Shown: piece by piece, positions 1 to 8,643 of the stretch
Position numbering within the stretch: the first letter of the stretch is position 1
Layout of the letters: each line of letters starts with the position of its first letter
NCBI RefSeq assembly: GCF_006740045.1
Contig: NZ_AP019749.1
Location: 763,001-827,000 of the forward strand
Length of the DNA: 64,000 nt
Source of the DNA: Comamonas terrigena NBRC 13299
GTDB taxonomy: Bacteria > Pseudomonadota > Gammaproteobacteria > Burkholderiales > Burkholderiaceae_C
Direction: 5' to 3'
Translations under genes and position numbers: made by a program
The notes under the pieces: model-generated
What the model was told of the DNA's origin: nothing
Databases searched by the model: none
What the model saw: the letters and a program-made list of their open reading frames with translations, nothing else

Positions 1-195
1 ACCCTGGTGAAAGACACCTCGCTGATATACGTGCTGGCGCTGAACGACCTGCTGCGCGTGGCGCGCGGCGTGGTGCAGCGTGACTTCACGTTCACGCCCT
101 TCATTGTGGCGGCCTGTTTCTATCTGGTGATGACGCTGGTACTGACCTGGATCTTCCAATACCTCGAAAACCGCCATGCAAAGTACGAAGCCTGA
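1..195 (+). CDS. Amino-acid ABC transporter permease, C-terminal fragment
   Basis: The open frame runs in from the left edge, so only the last 64 residues of an inner-membrane permease are visible. They contain the end of a cytoplasmic loop with the sequence [12 protein letters not shown], followed by a final membrane segment ([15 protein letters not shown]) and a short charged tail. The VKDTSL region is typical of HisM/GlnP-type permeases, where it follows the EAA loop that contacts the ATPase. The next gene is a matching GlnQ-type ATPase that starts at or just after this stop codon, so the two form one uptake operon for a polar amino acid. The substrate cannot be told from this fragment. 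Confidence 0.85.
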   Translation, partial: TLVKDTSLIYVLALNDLLRVARGVVQRDFTFTPFIVAACFYLVMTLVLTWIFQYLENRHAKYEA

Positions 196-199
196 AGCC

Positions 200-964
200 A
201 TGTCCGAAGTGATGATTTCTGCCCAGGGCATCCACAAAGGCTTTGGCGGCACGCCGGTGCTCAAGGGCGTGTCGCTGGAACTGGCGCGCGGCGAGGTGGT
301 GGCCATCATCGGCCCATCCGGCTCGGGCAAGAGCACGTTCCTGCGCTGCCTGAACCACCTGGAGACCATCGACCGCGGCACCATCACCATCGAAGGCGAG
401 GTGCTGGCGCGCTCGGAAGGCGAGGCCAGGGCCCAGTATGTGAGCGAGGCCGAGATCCGCCAGATCGGCCGCAAGATGGGCATGGTGTTCCAGTCCTTCA
501 ATCTGTTCCCGCACCTGACGGTGCTGGAGAACATCATCGAAGCGCCGATCATTGTCAAAGGCATGAAGCGCGATGCCATCGTGCCCAAGGCCGAGGCGCT
601 GCTGCAGAAGGTGGGCCTGCTGGAAAAGCGCGATGCGTATCCCAACCGTCTGTCGGGCGGGCAGAAACAGCGCGTGGCCATTGCCCGTGCGCTGGCCATG
701 GACCCGGACATTCTGCTGTTCGATGAACCCACTTCGGCCCTGGACCCGGAGCTGACCGGCGAAGTGCTGCGCACCATGCGCGAGCTGGCCGAAGAGCGCA
801 TGACCATGTTGGTGGTCACGCACGAAATGGGCTTTGCCCGCGAAGTGGCCAACCGCGTGATCTTCATGGACGGCGGACACATCGTGGAGCAGGGGCCGGC
901 GGCCGCGTTTTTCGCCAACCCGCAGCAGGCCCGTACCCGCGCCTTTCTGCAAAATATGTTGTGA
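200..964 (+). CDS. Polar amino-acid ABC transporter ATP-binding protein (GlnQ/ArtP type)
   Basis: This is the cytoplasmic ATPase that powers uptake of a polar amino acid with the permease just upstream. The 254-residue protein has the usual family length. Visible motifs are Walker A GPSGSGKS (residues 38-45), a Q-loop FQSF near 97-100, the ABC signature LSGGQ (151-155), Walker B ILLFDE (171-176) with the D-loop SALD, and the switch histidine in VVTHEMG near 208. I chose ATG 200 because the conserved domain begins straight after it. An in-frame ATG at 176 overlaps the permease and would add eight residues. Neither start has a strong ribosome-binding site. The solute-binding protein is not in the window, so the substrate (glutamine, glutamate, arginine or another) is not assigned. 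Confidence 0.93.
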   Translation: MSEVMISAQGIHKGFGGTPVLKGVSLELARGEVVAIIGPSGSGKSTFLRCLNHLETIDRGTITIEGEVLARSEGEARAQYVSEAEIRQIGRKMGMVFQSFNLFPHLTVLENIIEAPIIVKGMKRDAIVPKAEALLQKVGLLEKRDAYPNRLSGGQKQRVAIARALAMDPDILLFDEPTSALDPELTGEVLRTMRELAEERMTMLVVTHEMGFAREVANRVIFMDGGHIVEQGPAAAFFANPQQARTRAFLQNML

Positions 965-1072
965 TGCAGCAACACTCTGCCCCGTGACTGTCACAGCGCA
1001 GCCACAAGGCGGGTGCCGTTGGCTATGCTGCGCCGCAGCGTGACAGGGCCGCCCCGTGCTGCCACTGTCGCT

Positions 1073-1106
1073 GCGAATAAACATACACTGGTGTATGTTT
1101 ATTCGC
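1073..1106. promoter_or_regulatory. 16+16-bp palindrome, candidate TetR/AcrR-type operator for the mla operon
   Basis: Positions 1073-1088 (GCGAATAAACATACAC) and 1091-1106 (GTGTATGTTTATTCGC) are perfect inverted complements separated by TG. The element is A+T-rich within G+C-rich DNA and lies 70 bp before the mlaF start codon. There is no T-run on either side, so it does not look like an intrinsic terminator. The ACATACA...TGTATGT core resembles operators of AcrR/TtgR-type TetR repressors, as known for efflux genes. Control of mla by such a repressor is inference; no regulator gene lies next to it in this window. Confidence 0.6.
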
Positions 1107-1176
1107 CAAATTGCAGCCAAGCCGGGCGCTTGTTTGCACAATAAGCCCCTTTGGGCCGTGGAAAACTTCAATCCCC

Positions 1177-2001
1177 ATGTCTGATTCCCCTTCATTGGTA
1201 GAGCTGCGCAATGTCACGTTCGGCTATGGCGAACGGGTGATCCTGCGCGACCTCTCGCTGTCCGTGCCACGTGGCAAGGTGACGGCGCTGATGGGGGCTT
1301 CCGGCGGTGGCAAGACCACGGTGCTGCGCCTGATTGGCGGACAGAACCGCGCCCAGCAGGGCCAGGTGCTGTTCGATGGCCAGGATGTGGGCACCATGGA
1401 CCAGACCCAGCTGTACGCCGCACGCCGGCGCATGGGCATGCTGTTCCAGTTCGGGGCTTTGTTCACCGACATGAATGTGTTCGACAACGTGGCTTTTCCG
1501 CTGCGCGAGCACAGCCAGCTGCCGCCGTCCATGGTGCGCGATATCGTGCTGATGAAGCTGCAGGCCGTGGGCCTGCGTGGCGCACGCGATCTGATGCCCA
1601 GCCAGATTTCCGGCGGCATGGCCCGCCGTGTGGCCCTGGCCCGTGCCATGGCCCTGGATCCCGAGCTGATCATGTACGACGAGCCGTTTGCCGGGCTGGA
1701 CCCGATTTCGCTGGGCACGTCGGCGCGCCTGATCCGGATCCTGAACGACGCCATGGGCCTGACCACGATCCTGGTCTCCCACGATGTGGAAGAGACTTTC
1801 CGCGTGGCGGACCATGTGGTGATTCTGGGCGCTGGCGGCGTGGCCGCACAGGGCACGCCACAGGAAGTGATGGACTGCCCCGATCCATTGGTGCAGCAGT
1901 TTGTCCACGCCCGGCCCACGGGACCGGTGCCTTTCCACTATGCCGCCCCCTCGCTGGAGGCCGATTTTGGCGCCGCACACGGTGACGGAGGTGCACGATG
2001 A
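1177..2001 (+). CDS. mlaF: Phospholipid ABC transporter ATP-binding protein MlaF
   Basis: MlaF is the ATPase of the inner-membrane MlaFEDB complex, which moves phospholipids between the inner membrane and the periplasmic carrier MlaC to keep the outer membrane asymmetric. The 274-residue protein shows Walker A GASGGGKT (40-47), the family-specific signature ISGGMARR (144-151) and Walker B LIMYDEP (164-170). ISGGMARR with M in place of Q is characteristic of MlaF/Ttg2A-type ATPases. The stop codon overlaps the mlaE start (ATGA), indicating translational coupling. It is first in the operon mlaF-mlaE-mlaD-mlaA-mlaC-mlaB, and a long palindrome lies 70 bp upstream. Confidence 0.95.
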   Translation: MSDSPSLVELRNVTFGYGERVILRDLSLSVPRGKVTALMGASGGGKTTVLRLIGGQNRAQQGQVLFDGQDVGTMDQTQLYAARRRMGMLFQFGALFTDMNVFDNVAFPLREHSQLPPSMVRDIVLMKLQAVGLRGARDLMPSQISGGMARRVALARAMALDPELIMYDEPFAGLDPISLGTSARLIRILNDAMGLTTILVSHDVEETFRVADHVVILGAGGVAAQGTPQEVMDCPDPLVQQFVHARPTGPVPFHYAAPSLEADFGAAHGDGGAR

Positions 2002-2780
2002 ACTGGCTGCATCCCGCACGCATCGGTCTGGCCGTGCGTTCCAAGCTGGCCGACATGGGCTATGGTGCCCGCCTGTTCGGACGGCTGCTGGCCCTGTTGC
2101 CGGAAGCGCTGCGGCGCTTTCGCCTGACGGGTGACCAGATCCATTTTCTGGGCAATTATTCGCTGGCCATCATCGGGGTGTCCGGCCTGTTCGTGGGCTT
2201 TGTGCTGGGCCTGCAGGGCTACTACATCCTGCAGCGCTACGGCTCGGCCGAGGCCCTGGGCATGATGGTGACGCTCAGTCTGCTGCGCGAGCTGGGCCCG
2301 GTGGTGACGGCCTTGCTGTTCGCGGGCCGCGCCGGCACGGCGCTGACGGCAGAAATCGGCCTGATGAAGGCTGGCGAGCAGCTGTCGGCGATGGAAATGA
2401 TGGCGGTGGACCCGATCAAACGCATTCTCGCGCCCCGTTTCTGGGCGGGGGTGGTGGCCATGCCCCTGCTGGCGGCGGTGTTCAGTGCCGTCGGCGTGCT
2501 GGGTGGCTGGATCGTGGGCGTGCTGCTGATCGGCGTGGATGCGGGGGCCTTCTGGGGCCAGATGCAGTCCGGCGTGGATTGGTGGAACGATCTGGGCAAC
2601 GGCGTCATCAAGAGCACGGTATTTGGGGTGGCAGTGACCTTTGTGGCACTGCTGCAGGGCTATGTGGCCAAGCCCACGCCGGAAGGCGTGTCGCGCGCCA
2701 CCACCCGCACGGTGGTGATGGCTTCGCTGGCGGTGCTGGGACTGGACTTCCTGATGACCGCATCGATGTTCAGCATCTGA
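1998..2780 (+). CDS. mlaE: Phospholipid ABC transporter permease MlaE
   Basis: MlaE is the membrane permease subunit that forms a dimer at the core of the MlaFEDB lipid transporter. The 260-residue protein has the MlaE/YrbE family look: an amphipathic N-terminus, then several hydrophobic segments, among them one around residues 50-75, and the conserved stretch ELGPVVTALLFAGRAGTA near residues 97-114. That stretch is the family's cytoplasmic coupling region. The start ATG overlaps the mlaF stop, and the mlaD gene follows after 36 bp. Length and motifs match the family throughout. Confidence 0.95.
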   Translation: MNWLHPARIGLAVRSKLADMGYGARLFGRLLALLPEALRRFRLTGDQIHFLGNYSLAIIGVSGLFVGFVLGLQGYYILQRYGSAEALGMMVTLSLLRELGPVVTALLFAGRAGTALTAEIGLMKAGEQLSAMEMMAVDPIKRILAPRFWAGVVAMPLLAAVFSAVGVLGGWIVGVLLIGVDAGAFWGQMQSGVDWWNDLGNGVIKSTVFGVAVTFVALLQGYVAKPTPEGVSRATTRTVVMASLAVLGLDFLMTASMFSI

Positions 2781-2816
2781 GGCACGGCGCCCAGGCAAAC
2801 AAGGAATAGATCAAAA

Positions 2817-3308
2817 ATGCAGCAATCCAAAAATGACATCTGGGTCGGCATGTTCGTGCTGATCGGGGCTGCCGCGCTGGTGTTTCTGGCGTTGCAGGCA
2901 GCCAATCTGCTGAGCCTGAACTTTCAGAAGGGCTACCCGGTGACCGCCCGCTTCGACAATATCGGCGGGCTCAAGCCCAAGGCGGCGGTCAAGAGTGCCG
3001 GCGTGGTGGTGGGGCGCGTGGAGTCCATCACCTTCGACGACCAGACCTTCCAGGCCAGCGTGAACCTGGTGATGGAAGAACGTTACAAATTCCCCAAGGA
3101 CAGTTCGCTGAAGATCCTGACCAGCGGCCTGCTGGGAGACCAGTACATCGGCATCGAAGCCGGCGCAGACGAGGAAAACCTCAAGGCCGGTGATCGCATC
3201 AGCTCGACCCAGTCGGCGGTGGTGCTGGAAAATCTGATCGGCCAATTCCTCTACAACAAGGCCGAAGAGGGGGCCGCCACGCCTGCGCCCGCAACCAACG
3301 GAAACTGA
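2817..3308 (+). CDS. mlaD: Outer-membrane lipid asymmetry MCE protein MlaD
   Basis: MlaD forms a hexameric MCE-domain ring anchored in the inner membrane. The ring channels phospholipid between MlaE and the soluble carrier MlaC. The protein has 163 residues: a single N-terminal membrane anchor (about residues 9-30) and one MCE domain (about 38-115) with the FDNIGGLKPKAAVKSAGVVVG core, then a short tail rich in alanine, proline and threonine. The next gene, mlaA, begins three bases after its stop codon. The length is typical for single-MCE MlaD proteins. Confidence 0.95.
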   Translation: MQQSKNDIWVGMFVLIGAAALVFLALQAANLLSLNFQKGYPVTARFDNIGGLKPKAAVKSAGVVVGRVESITFDDQTFQASVNLVMEERYKFPKDSSLKILTSGLLGDQYIGIEAGADEENLKAGDRISSTQSAVVLENLIGQFLYNKAEEGAATPAPATNGN

Positions 3309-3311
3309 CCC

Positions 3312-4055
3312 ATGATGCAGAAGAACAAGACATCCCCCATCGTGCGCTGGAGCGCGATTGCCGCCGTGTCGGCCAGTGCCCTGGCGCTGGGCGGTTGCGC
3401 GGCGACCGGCAGCAACCCGCAGGATCCGTACGAGTCCTTCAACCGCAAGGTGCAGTCGTTCAACGACGGGGTCGATGACGCGGTGCTCAAGCCTGTGGCG
3501 ACGGCCTACCAGACCGTGACACCCCAGCCGGTGCGCACCGGTGTGGGCAACTTCTTCGGCAACGTGGGCGATCTGTGGTCCATGGTGAACCATTTGCTGC
3601 AAGGCAATGGTCTGCAGGCCTACAACCACATGGTGCGCTTCACCACCAACACGGTGCTGGGCATTGGCGGTCTGCTGGACATTGCGACCGAAATGGGCGT
3701 GGACCGCCAGAAGCAGGACTTTGGCCGCACCCTGGGTGCCTGGGGTATCAAGCCCGGCCCCTACCTGGTGCTGCCTTTGCTGGGACCATCCACCGTGCGG
3801 GACACGGTGGCCCTGCCTGCGGACTGGAACGGCAATGTCCTGAGCGAGCTGCGTCCGATTTCGCACCGCAACGCGCTGGTGGGCCTCAAGGTCGTGGACG
3901 ACCGTGCACGCCTGCTGAAGGCTGGCGACATTGTGGATTCGGTGGCGCTGGACCGCTATGTGCTGCTGCGCGATGTGTATCTGCAGTCGCGCCAGCCCAA
4001 GGGCGATGGTCGCGTCGAAGACATGGACGCCGGCAAGCTTCCGCCCGAAGAATGA
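3312..4055 (+). CDS. mlaA: Outer-membrane lipoprotein MlaA (VacJ)
   Basis: MlaA sits in the outer membrane with porins and removes mislocalised phospholipid from the outer leaflet, passing it to MlaC. The 247-residue protein has a lipoprotein signal with lipobox LGGC (lipidated Cys29), then the VacJ domain with DPYESFNRKVQSFND and a GVGNFFGN motif. In Escherichia coli mlaA is at a separate locus. Here it lies between mlaD and mlaC, so the outer- and inner-membrane parts of the pathway would be made from one transcript. A 160-bp spacer without a recognisable terminator separates it from mlaC. Confidence 0.95.
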   Translation: MMQKNKTSPIVRWSAIAAVSASALALGGCAATGSNPQDPYESFNRKVQSFNDGVDDAVLKPVATAYQTVTPQPVRTGVGNFFGNVGDLWSMVNHLLQGNGLQAYNHMVRFTTNTVLGIGGLLDIATEMGVDRQKQDFGRTLGAWGIKPGPYLVLPLLGPSTVRDTVALPADWNGNVLSELRPISHRNALVGLKVVDDRARLLKAGDIVDSVALDRYVLLRDVYLQSRQPKGDGRVEDMDAGKLPPEE

Positions 4056-4215
4056 CGTTTCCCGGGCATGGCCCGCGCTGGCGCGGATGCATGGTGTTGC
4101 AAGACTTTACGCACGCCTTGCATGCTGTTGACCAGAATGCGGCACGCTGTGCCCTGGTGTGTTGCCCAGGCGCACCCCCCCACGGGCCGTAGCCCGTTGC
4201 TGAAAAGGATTACCC

Positions 4216-4854
4216 ATGAAGATGAATCGACGTACCTCTGTGCACTCCCTGGTGGCCCTGGCCGCTGCTGCCTGCCTGCCGCTGGCGGTCCTGGCGGCCG
4301 AGGAAGCGCCAGATGCGCTGATCAAGCGCCTGTCGACCGACGTGCTGACCACCATCAAGGCGGATCCGGCCCTCAAGGGCGGAGACATGGCCAAGATCAA
4401 TGCCCTGGTGGACCAGGTGGTGCTGCCGCATGTGAACTTTCGCCGCATGACGTCGGCGGCCGTGGGTCCCAAGTGGCGCCAGGCCACGCCGGCCCAGCAG
4501 GAACGCCTGCAAACTGAATTCAAGCAGCTGCTGATGCGCACCTACTCCGGCGCGCTGGCTCAGGTCAGCGACCAGACCGTGGTGGTCAAGCCGCTGCGCA
4601 TGGCGGCCGGTGACACCGATGTGCTGGTGCGCACCGAGGTGCGTGGCAAGGGCGAGCCCGTGCCGCTGGACTTCCGTCTGGAAAAGAAGGACGGCGTCTG
4701 GAAGGTCTACAACTTCAACGTGCTGGGCGTCTGGCTGGTGGAAACCTACCGCACCCAGTTCGCCGAAGAGCTGAACAAGACCGGCATTGACGGCCTGATC
4801 CAGACCCTGGCCAGCCGCGGCACCATGCCGGCCAAGGCCGCCAATGCCAAATGA
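4216..4854 (+). CDS. mlaC: Periplasmic phospholipid carrier MlaC
   Basis: MlaC is the soluble shuttle that binds phospholipid in the periplasm and carries it between MlaA and MlaD. The 212-residue protein begins with a basic/hydrophobic Sec signal peptide (cleavage probably after VLAA near residue 28) and continues with an MlaC/Ttg2D domain containing DQVVLPHVNFRRMTSAAVG and a DFRLEKKDGVWKVYNFNVLG segment. An AAAAGGAT-like ribosome-binding site precedes the ATG. Its last four bases overlap the mlaB start. Confidence 0.95.
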   Translation: MKMNRRTSVHSLVALAAAACLPLAVLAAEEAPDALIKRLSTDVLTTIKADPALKGGDMAKINALVDQVVLPHVNFRRMTSAAVGPKWRQATPAQQERLQTEFKQLLMRTYSGALAQVSDQTVVVKPLRMAAGDTDVLVRTEVRGKGEPVPLDFRLEKKDGVWKVYNFNVLGVWLVETYRTQFAEELNKTGIDGLIQTLASRGTMPAKAANAK

Positions 4855-5159
4855 GCGTGATTGCACTGCCCGCCGATCTGGATAGCGACCAGGCCGCAGC
4901 CCTGCTGCCGCAGCTGCGCCGCCAGATCGCCGGTGGCGGCACCGGTGCCGTGGTGTTGGATGCCGCTGCGGTGCGGCGTTTTGATTCCGCCGCACTGGCG
5001 TTGTTGCTGGAATGTCGCCGTCTGGCCCTGACCAGCCAGCGCACCTTGGAAGTGCAGCATCTTCCCGCCGGCCTGCATTCCATGGCCCATGTCTACGGCG
5101 TGGACGGCGTGCTGGGCGTGCCGGTGGGCGCCAGCGCGGGCGCAGACCCCTTGGTCTGA
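4851..5159 (+). CDS. mlaB: STAS-domain protein MlaB
   Basis: MlaB is the small cytoplasmic STAS subunit that binds and stabilises the MlaF ATPase. The 102-residue protein is a single STAS domain (sulfate transporter and anti-sigma factor antagonist fold), with VVLDAAAVRRFDSAALALLL in the position of the family's core helix and strand. The start codon overlaps the mlaC stop by ATGA, placing it in the mla operon. Sequence conservation of STAS proteins is weak, so the name rests mainly on position and fold signature. Confidence 0.88.
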   Translation: MSVIALPADLDSDQAAALLPQLRRQIAGGGTGAVVLDAAAVRRFDSAALALLLECRRLALTSQRTLEVQHLPAGLHSMAHVYGVDGVLGVPVGASAGADPLV

Positions 5160-5311
5160 CACCCCGCGGCGGCAGCGCCATGCCGGTGGTGCGGCCCGCT
5201 GTGCGGGCGCTGGTGCAGGCATTGGTGCGGGGTTGCAGCAGCCCCGATAAGGTTTATCGCCCAGCCCCCCGGGCACACAGCGGTGGACTGCCTTTAAAAT
5301 GACCGGCTGCC

Positions 5312-6217
5312 ATGCCAGCTGTCTCATTCCAATCCATCTCCAAGACCTACCGCACGCCCAAGGGCGAGTTCCAGGCCCTGCAACAGGTCAGCCTGGACAT
5401 CGGCGAGGGAGAATTCTTCGGCCTGCTCGGTCCCAACGGCGCAGGCAAGACCACGCTGATCAGCATTCTGGCGGGATTGGCCAAGGCCACTTCCGGCCGT
5501 GTCACCGTCCAGGGCCATGACGTGCAAAGCGACTTTGCTGCAGCACGTCGTCAGCTGGGCGTGGTGCCCCAGGAGCTGGTGTTCGACCCCTTCTTCAATG
5601 TGCGCGAGACGCTGCGCCTGCAGTCCGGCTACTTTGGCGTGAAGCACAACGACGACTGGATCGACGAATTGCTGGACAGCCTGGGCCTGGCCGACAAGGC
5701 CACGGCCAATATGCGCCAGCTGTCGGGCGGCATGAAGCGCCGGGTGCTGGTGGCCCAGGCCTTGGTGCACAAGCCGCCCATCATCGTGCTGGATGAACCC
5801 ACGGCCGGTGTGGATGTGGAACTGCGCCAGGCCCTCTGGCATTTCATTGCCAAGCTTAATAAGCAGGGCCACACGGTGCTGCTGACCACCCACTACCTGG
5901 AAGAGGCTGAAGCGCTGTGCAACCGCATCGCCATGCTCAAGCACGGACAGATCGTGGCGCTGGACGATACCTCCAACCTGCTCAAGACGGCGTCGGCCAA
6001 TGTGCTGCAGTTCAAGAGCGACCAGGCCCTGCCCGAGGTGCTGCTGCCCATCGCCCGCGTCACCGGCCGGGTGGTGCAGCTGCCGGCCCAGGGCCCCAAC
6101 GACATAGAACGCTATCTGGCCACCTTGCGTGAAGCGGGCGTGGCCATGGAAGACATGGAAATCCGCCGTGCCGACCTGGAGGATGTGTTTCTGCAGGTGA
6201 TGAAAGGAGCGGCATGA
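5312..6217 (+). CDS. ABC-2 type exporter ATP-binding protein (YadG/CcmA-like)
   Basis: This is the ATPase half of a two-gene ABC exporter. The 301-residue protein has Walker A GPNGAGKT (40-47), signature LSGGMKRR (137-144), Walker B IVLDEPT (158-164) and the switch histidine in TTHYLEEAE. The C-terminal 70 residues form the extra domain common in YadG-like ATPases. Its last four bases overlap the permease gene that follows. In Escherichia coli the mla operon runs directly into ibaG-murA; here this exporter pair sits between mlaB and ibaG. The exported substrate is unknown. Confidence 0.92.
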   Translation: MPAVSFQSISKTYRTPKGEFQALQQVSLDIGEGEFFGLLGPNGAGKTTLISILAGLAKATSGRVTVQGHDVQSDFAAARRQLGVVPQELVFDPFFNVRETLRLQSGYFGVKHNDDWIDELLDSLGLADKATANMRQLSGGMKRRVLVAQALVHKPPIIVLDEPTAGVDVELRQALWHFIAKLNKQGHTVLLTTHYLEEAEALCNRIAMLKHGQIVALDDTSNLLKTASANVLQFKSDQALPEVLLPIARVTGRVVQLPAQGPNDIERYLATLREAGVAMEDMEIRRADLEDVFLQVMKGAA

Positions 6218-6972
6218 TGCAAGGCTGGCAGTCGCTGTTCTACAAGGAAATCCTGCGGTTCTGGAAGGTGAGCTTCCAGACCGTGGCCGCGCCCGTGCTC
6301 ACGGCCGTGCTGTACCTGCTGATCTTCGGCCATGTGCTGGACGGGCATGTGAAGGTCTATGGCAGTCTGAGCTATACCGCCTTCCTGGTGCCCGGCCTGG
6401 TGATGATGAGCGTGCTGCAGAATGCGTTCGCCAACAGCTCGTCCAGTCTGGTGCAAAGCAAGATCATGGGCAGCGTGGTGTTCATCCTGCTCACCCCGCT
6501 GTCGCACTGGGCCTGGTTTGTGGCTTTTGTCGGCGCGTCGGTGGTGCGTGGTCTGGCCGTGGGGCTGGGGGTGTACATCGTCACGCTGTTCTTCACGCCG
6601 CCCGTTGCGGTGGCGCCGCTGTGGATTCTGGCCTTTGCCTTCCTGGGCGCGGCGCTTCTGGGCACACTGGGCCTGATTGCGGGGCTGTGGGCCGACAAGT
6701 TCGACCAGATGGCGGCCTTCCAGAACTTCCTGATCATGCCCATGACGTTTCTGTCGGGCGTGTTCTATTCCATCCACTCGCTGCCGCCGTTCTGGCAGCA
6801 GGTGAGCCACCTCAACCCCTTCTTCTACATGATCGATGGCTTCCGCTATGGCTTCTTCGGCCTGAGCGACGTGTCCCCCTGGACCAGTCTGGCCATCGTG
6901 GGCGGCGCCTGGCTGCTGGTCAGCGCTCTGGCCGTGCGCCTGCTGCGCACCGGCTACAAGATGCGCCACTGA
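6214..6972 (+). CDS. ABC-2 type exporter permease (YadH-like)
   Basis: This is the membrane partner of the preceding ATPase. The 252-residue protein has about six hydrophobic segments and the ABC-2 permease pattern, including FNLV-type loop residues around DKFDQMAAFQNFLIMPMTFLS and a later HLNPFFYMIDGFRYGFFG motif. Those two stretches are highly characteristic of YadH/NodJ-like permeases. The start overlaps the ATPase stop by four bases. No substrate can be named from sequence; lipid-linked saccharide or drug export are both known in the broad family. Confidence 0.92.
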   Translation: MMQGWQSLFYKEILRFWKVSFQTVAAPVLTAVLYLLIFGHVLDGHVKVYGSLSYTAFLVPGLVMMSVLQNAFANSSSSLVQSKIMGSVVFILLTPLSHWAWFVAFVGASVVRGLAVGLGVYIVTLFFTPPVAVAPLWILAFAFLGAALLGTLGLIAGLWADKFDQMAAFQNFLIMPMTFLSGVFYSIHSLPPFWQQVSHLNPFFYMIDGFRYGFFGLSDVSPWTSLAIVGGAWLLVSALAVRLLRTGYKMRH

Positions 6973-7038
6973 GCGGTACCACCACCATGTGCAAGATTTC
7001 CACTTTCTCTGTCGCCCGCGCTGCGGGTGCTTTGGCCC

Positions 7039-7284
7039 ATGACCGCTGACCAACTCCAAGCCATCATCTCTGCCGGCCTGCCTTGCGAACACATTGCGCT
7101 CGAAGGCGATGGCCGCCATTGGTATGCCACCATCGTCTCGGCCGCATTCGAAGGCCAGCGCCTTGTCGGCCGCCAGCGCCTGGTCTATGCCACGCTGGGC
7201 AACCGCATGGCCACCGACGAGGTGCATGCGCTGTCCATGAAGACCTACACGCCCGCCGAATGGGCGCAGCAGGCGGCCCAGTAA
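7039..7284 (+). CDS. ibaG: BolA family protein IbaG
   Basis: IbaG is a small BolA-family protein that in other bacteria partners with monothiol glutaredoxin and iron-sulfur clusters and is linked to acid resistance. The 81-residue protein begins MTADQLQAIISAGLPCEH and contains the HxxT/ALSMKTYTPAEW C-terminus typical of YrbA/IbaG. The conserved cysteine is at residue 16. The ibaG-murA order is widely conserved in proteobacteria and supports the call. I chose ATG 7039, which matches the usual protein start; a GTG at 7027 is also in frame. Confidence 0.9.
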   Translation: MTADQLQAIISAGLPCEHIALEGDGRHWYATIVSAAFEGQRLVGRQRLVYATLGNRMATDEVHALSMKTYTPAEWAQQAAQ

Positions 7285-7371
7285 GCCGCCGCATTCATTC
7301 ATTACTCACTCGCTGTGGGGGCGCATTCAGAGCGCGCCACAGCCTGATTGGACCCATAAGGCAGTTTTGCG

Positions 7372-8643
7372 ATGGACAAACTCAAGATCCGTGGTGGCCG
7401 TTCGCTCAAGGGCGAAGTCCTGATTTCCGGTGCCAAGAACGCAGCCTTGCCCGAGATGTGCGCGGCGCTGCTGACCGCCGAGCCCGTGCACCTGCACAAT
7501 GTGCCGCGCCTGCACGATGTGGCCACGATGCGCAAGCTGCTGGCCAATATGGGCGTGCAGACCGAGACCCACGGCGAGCGTGGCGGCATGAGCTTTGTCG
7601 CACCCGACAGCCTGACGCCCGAAGCACCGTACGAGCTGGTCAAGACCATGCGCGCTTCGGTGCTGGCGCTGGGGCCGCTGCTGGCCCGCTTTGGCCGCGC
7701 CAAGGTGTCGCTGCCCGGCGGCTGCGCGATCGGTTCGCGTCCGGTGGACCAGCACATCAAGGGCCTGCAGGCCATGGGGGCGGTCATCACCGTGGAAAAC
7801 GGCTACATGCACGCCAGCCTGCCTGCAGGCTGGACGCGCCTCAAGGGCGCGCGCATCACCACCGACATGGTGACCGTGACGGGGACCGAGAACTTCCTGA
7901 TGGCTGCAGCGCTGGCCGACGGCGAGACCGTGCTGGAAAACGCTGCCATGGAGCCTGAAATCCCCGATCTGGCCGAGATGCTGATCAAGATGGGCGCCAA
8001 GATCACCGGCCACGGCACCAGCCGCATCGTGATCCAGGGGGTGGAGCGGCTGCACGGCTGCACCCATGACGTGGTGGCGGACCGCATCGAGGCAGGAACC
8101 TTCCTGTGCGCGGTGGCTGCCACCGGCGGCGAGGCTTTGCTGCACCATGCACGCGCCGACCACCTGGGCGCCGTGATCGACAAGCTCAAGGATGCGGGCG
8201 TGACCGTGGAGTCCGTGGCGGGCGGCCTGAAGGTCAGCTCCAACGGCAAGCTCAAGGCCCAGAGCTTCCGCACCACCGAATACCCCGGCTTTCCCACCGA
8301 TATGCAGGCGCAGTTCATGGCGCTGAACCTGGTGGGCGAGGGAGGCAGCGTGGTGACCGAGACGATCTTTGAAAACCGTTTCATGCACGTCAACGAGATG
8401 CGCCGTCTGGGTGCGCAGATCTCCACCGATGGCCGTGTGGCTTCCATCGAAGGCGGCAAGCGCCTGACCGGCGCCGCCGTGATGGCCACCGACCTGCGTG
8501 CATCGGCCAGCCTGGTGATTGCCGGCCTGGTGGCCGAGGGCGAGACCCTGGTGGACCGTATTTATCACCTGGACCGTGGCTACGACCGCATGGAAGAGAA
8601 GCTGCGGGGCCTGGGTGCAGATATCGAAAGAGTGTCGGAATGA
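7372..8643 (+). CDS. murA: UDP-N-acetylglucosamine 1-carboxyvinyltransferase MurA
   Basis: MurA catalyses the first committed step of peptidoglycan synthesis, transferring enolpyruvate from PEP to UDP-GlcNAc in the cytoplasm. The 423-residue protein is full length. It has the KN pair at residues 22-23 near the start ([10 protein letters not shown]) and the active-site loop [14 protein letters not shown] with Cys118, the residue alkylated by fosfomycin. The last four bases overlap hisG, so murA and hisG are translationally coupled, as in many betaproteobacteria. Confidence 0.97.
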   Translation: MDKLKIRGGRSLKGEVLISGAKNAALPEMCAALLTAEPVHLHNVPRLHDVATMRKLLANMGVQTETHGERGGMSFVAPDSLTPEAPYELVKTMRASVLALGPLLARFGRAKVSLPGGCAIGSRPVDQHIKGLQAMGAVITVENGYMHASLPAGWTRLKGARITTDMVTVTGTENFLMAAALADGETVLENAAMEPEIPDLAEMLIKMGAKITGHGTSRIVIQGVERLHGCTHDVVADRIEAGTFLCAVAATGGEALLHHARADHLGAVIDKLKDAGVTVESVAGGLKVSSNGKLKAQSFRTTEYPGFPTDMQAQFMALNLVGEGGSVVTETIFENRFMHVNEMRRLGAQISTDGRVASIEGGKRLTGAAVMATDLRASASLVIAGLVAEGETLVDRIYHLDRGYDRMEEKLRGLGADIERVSE

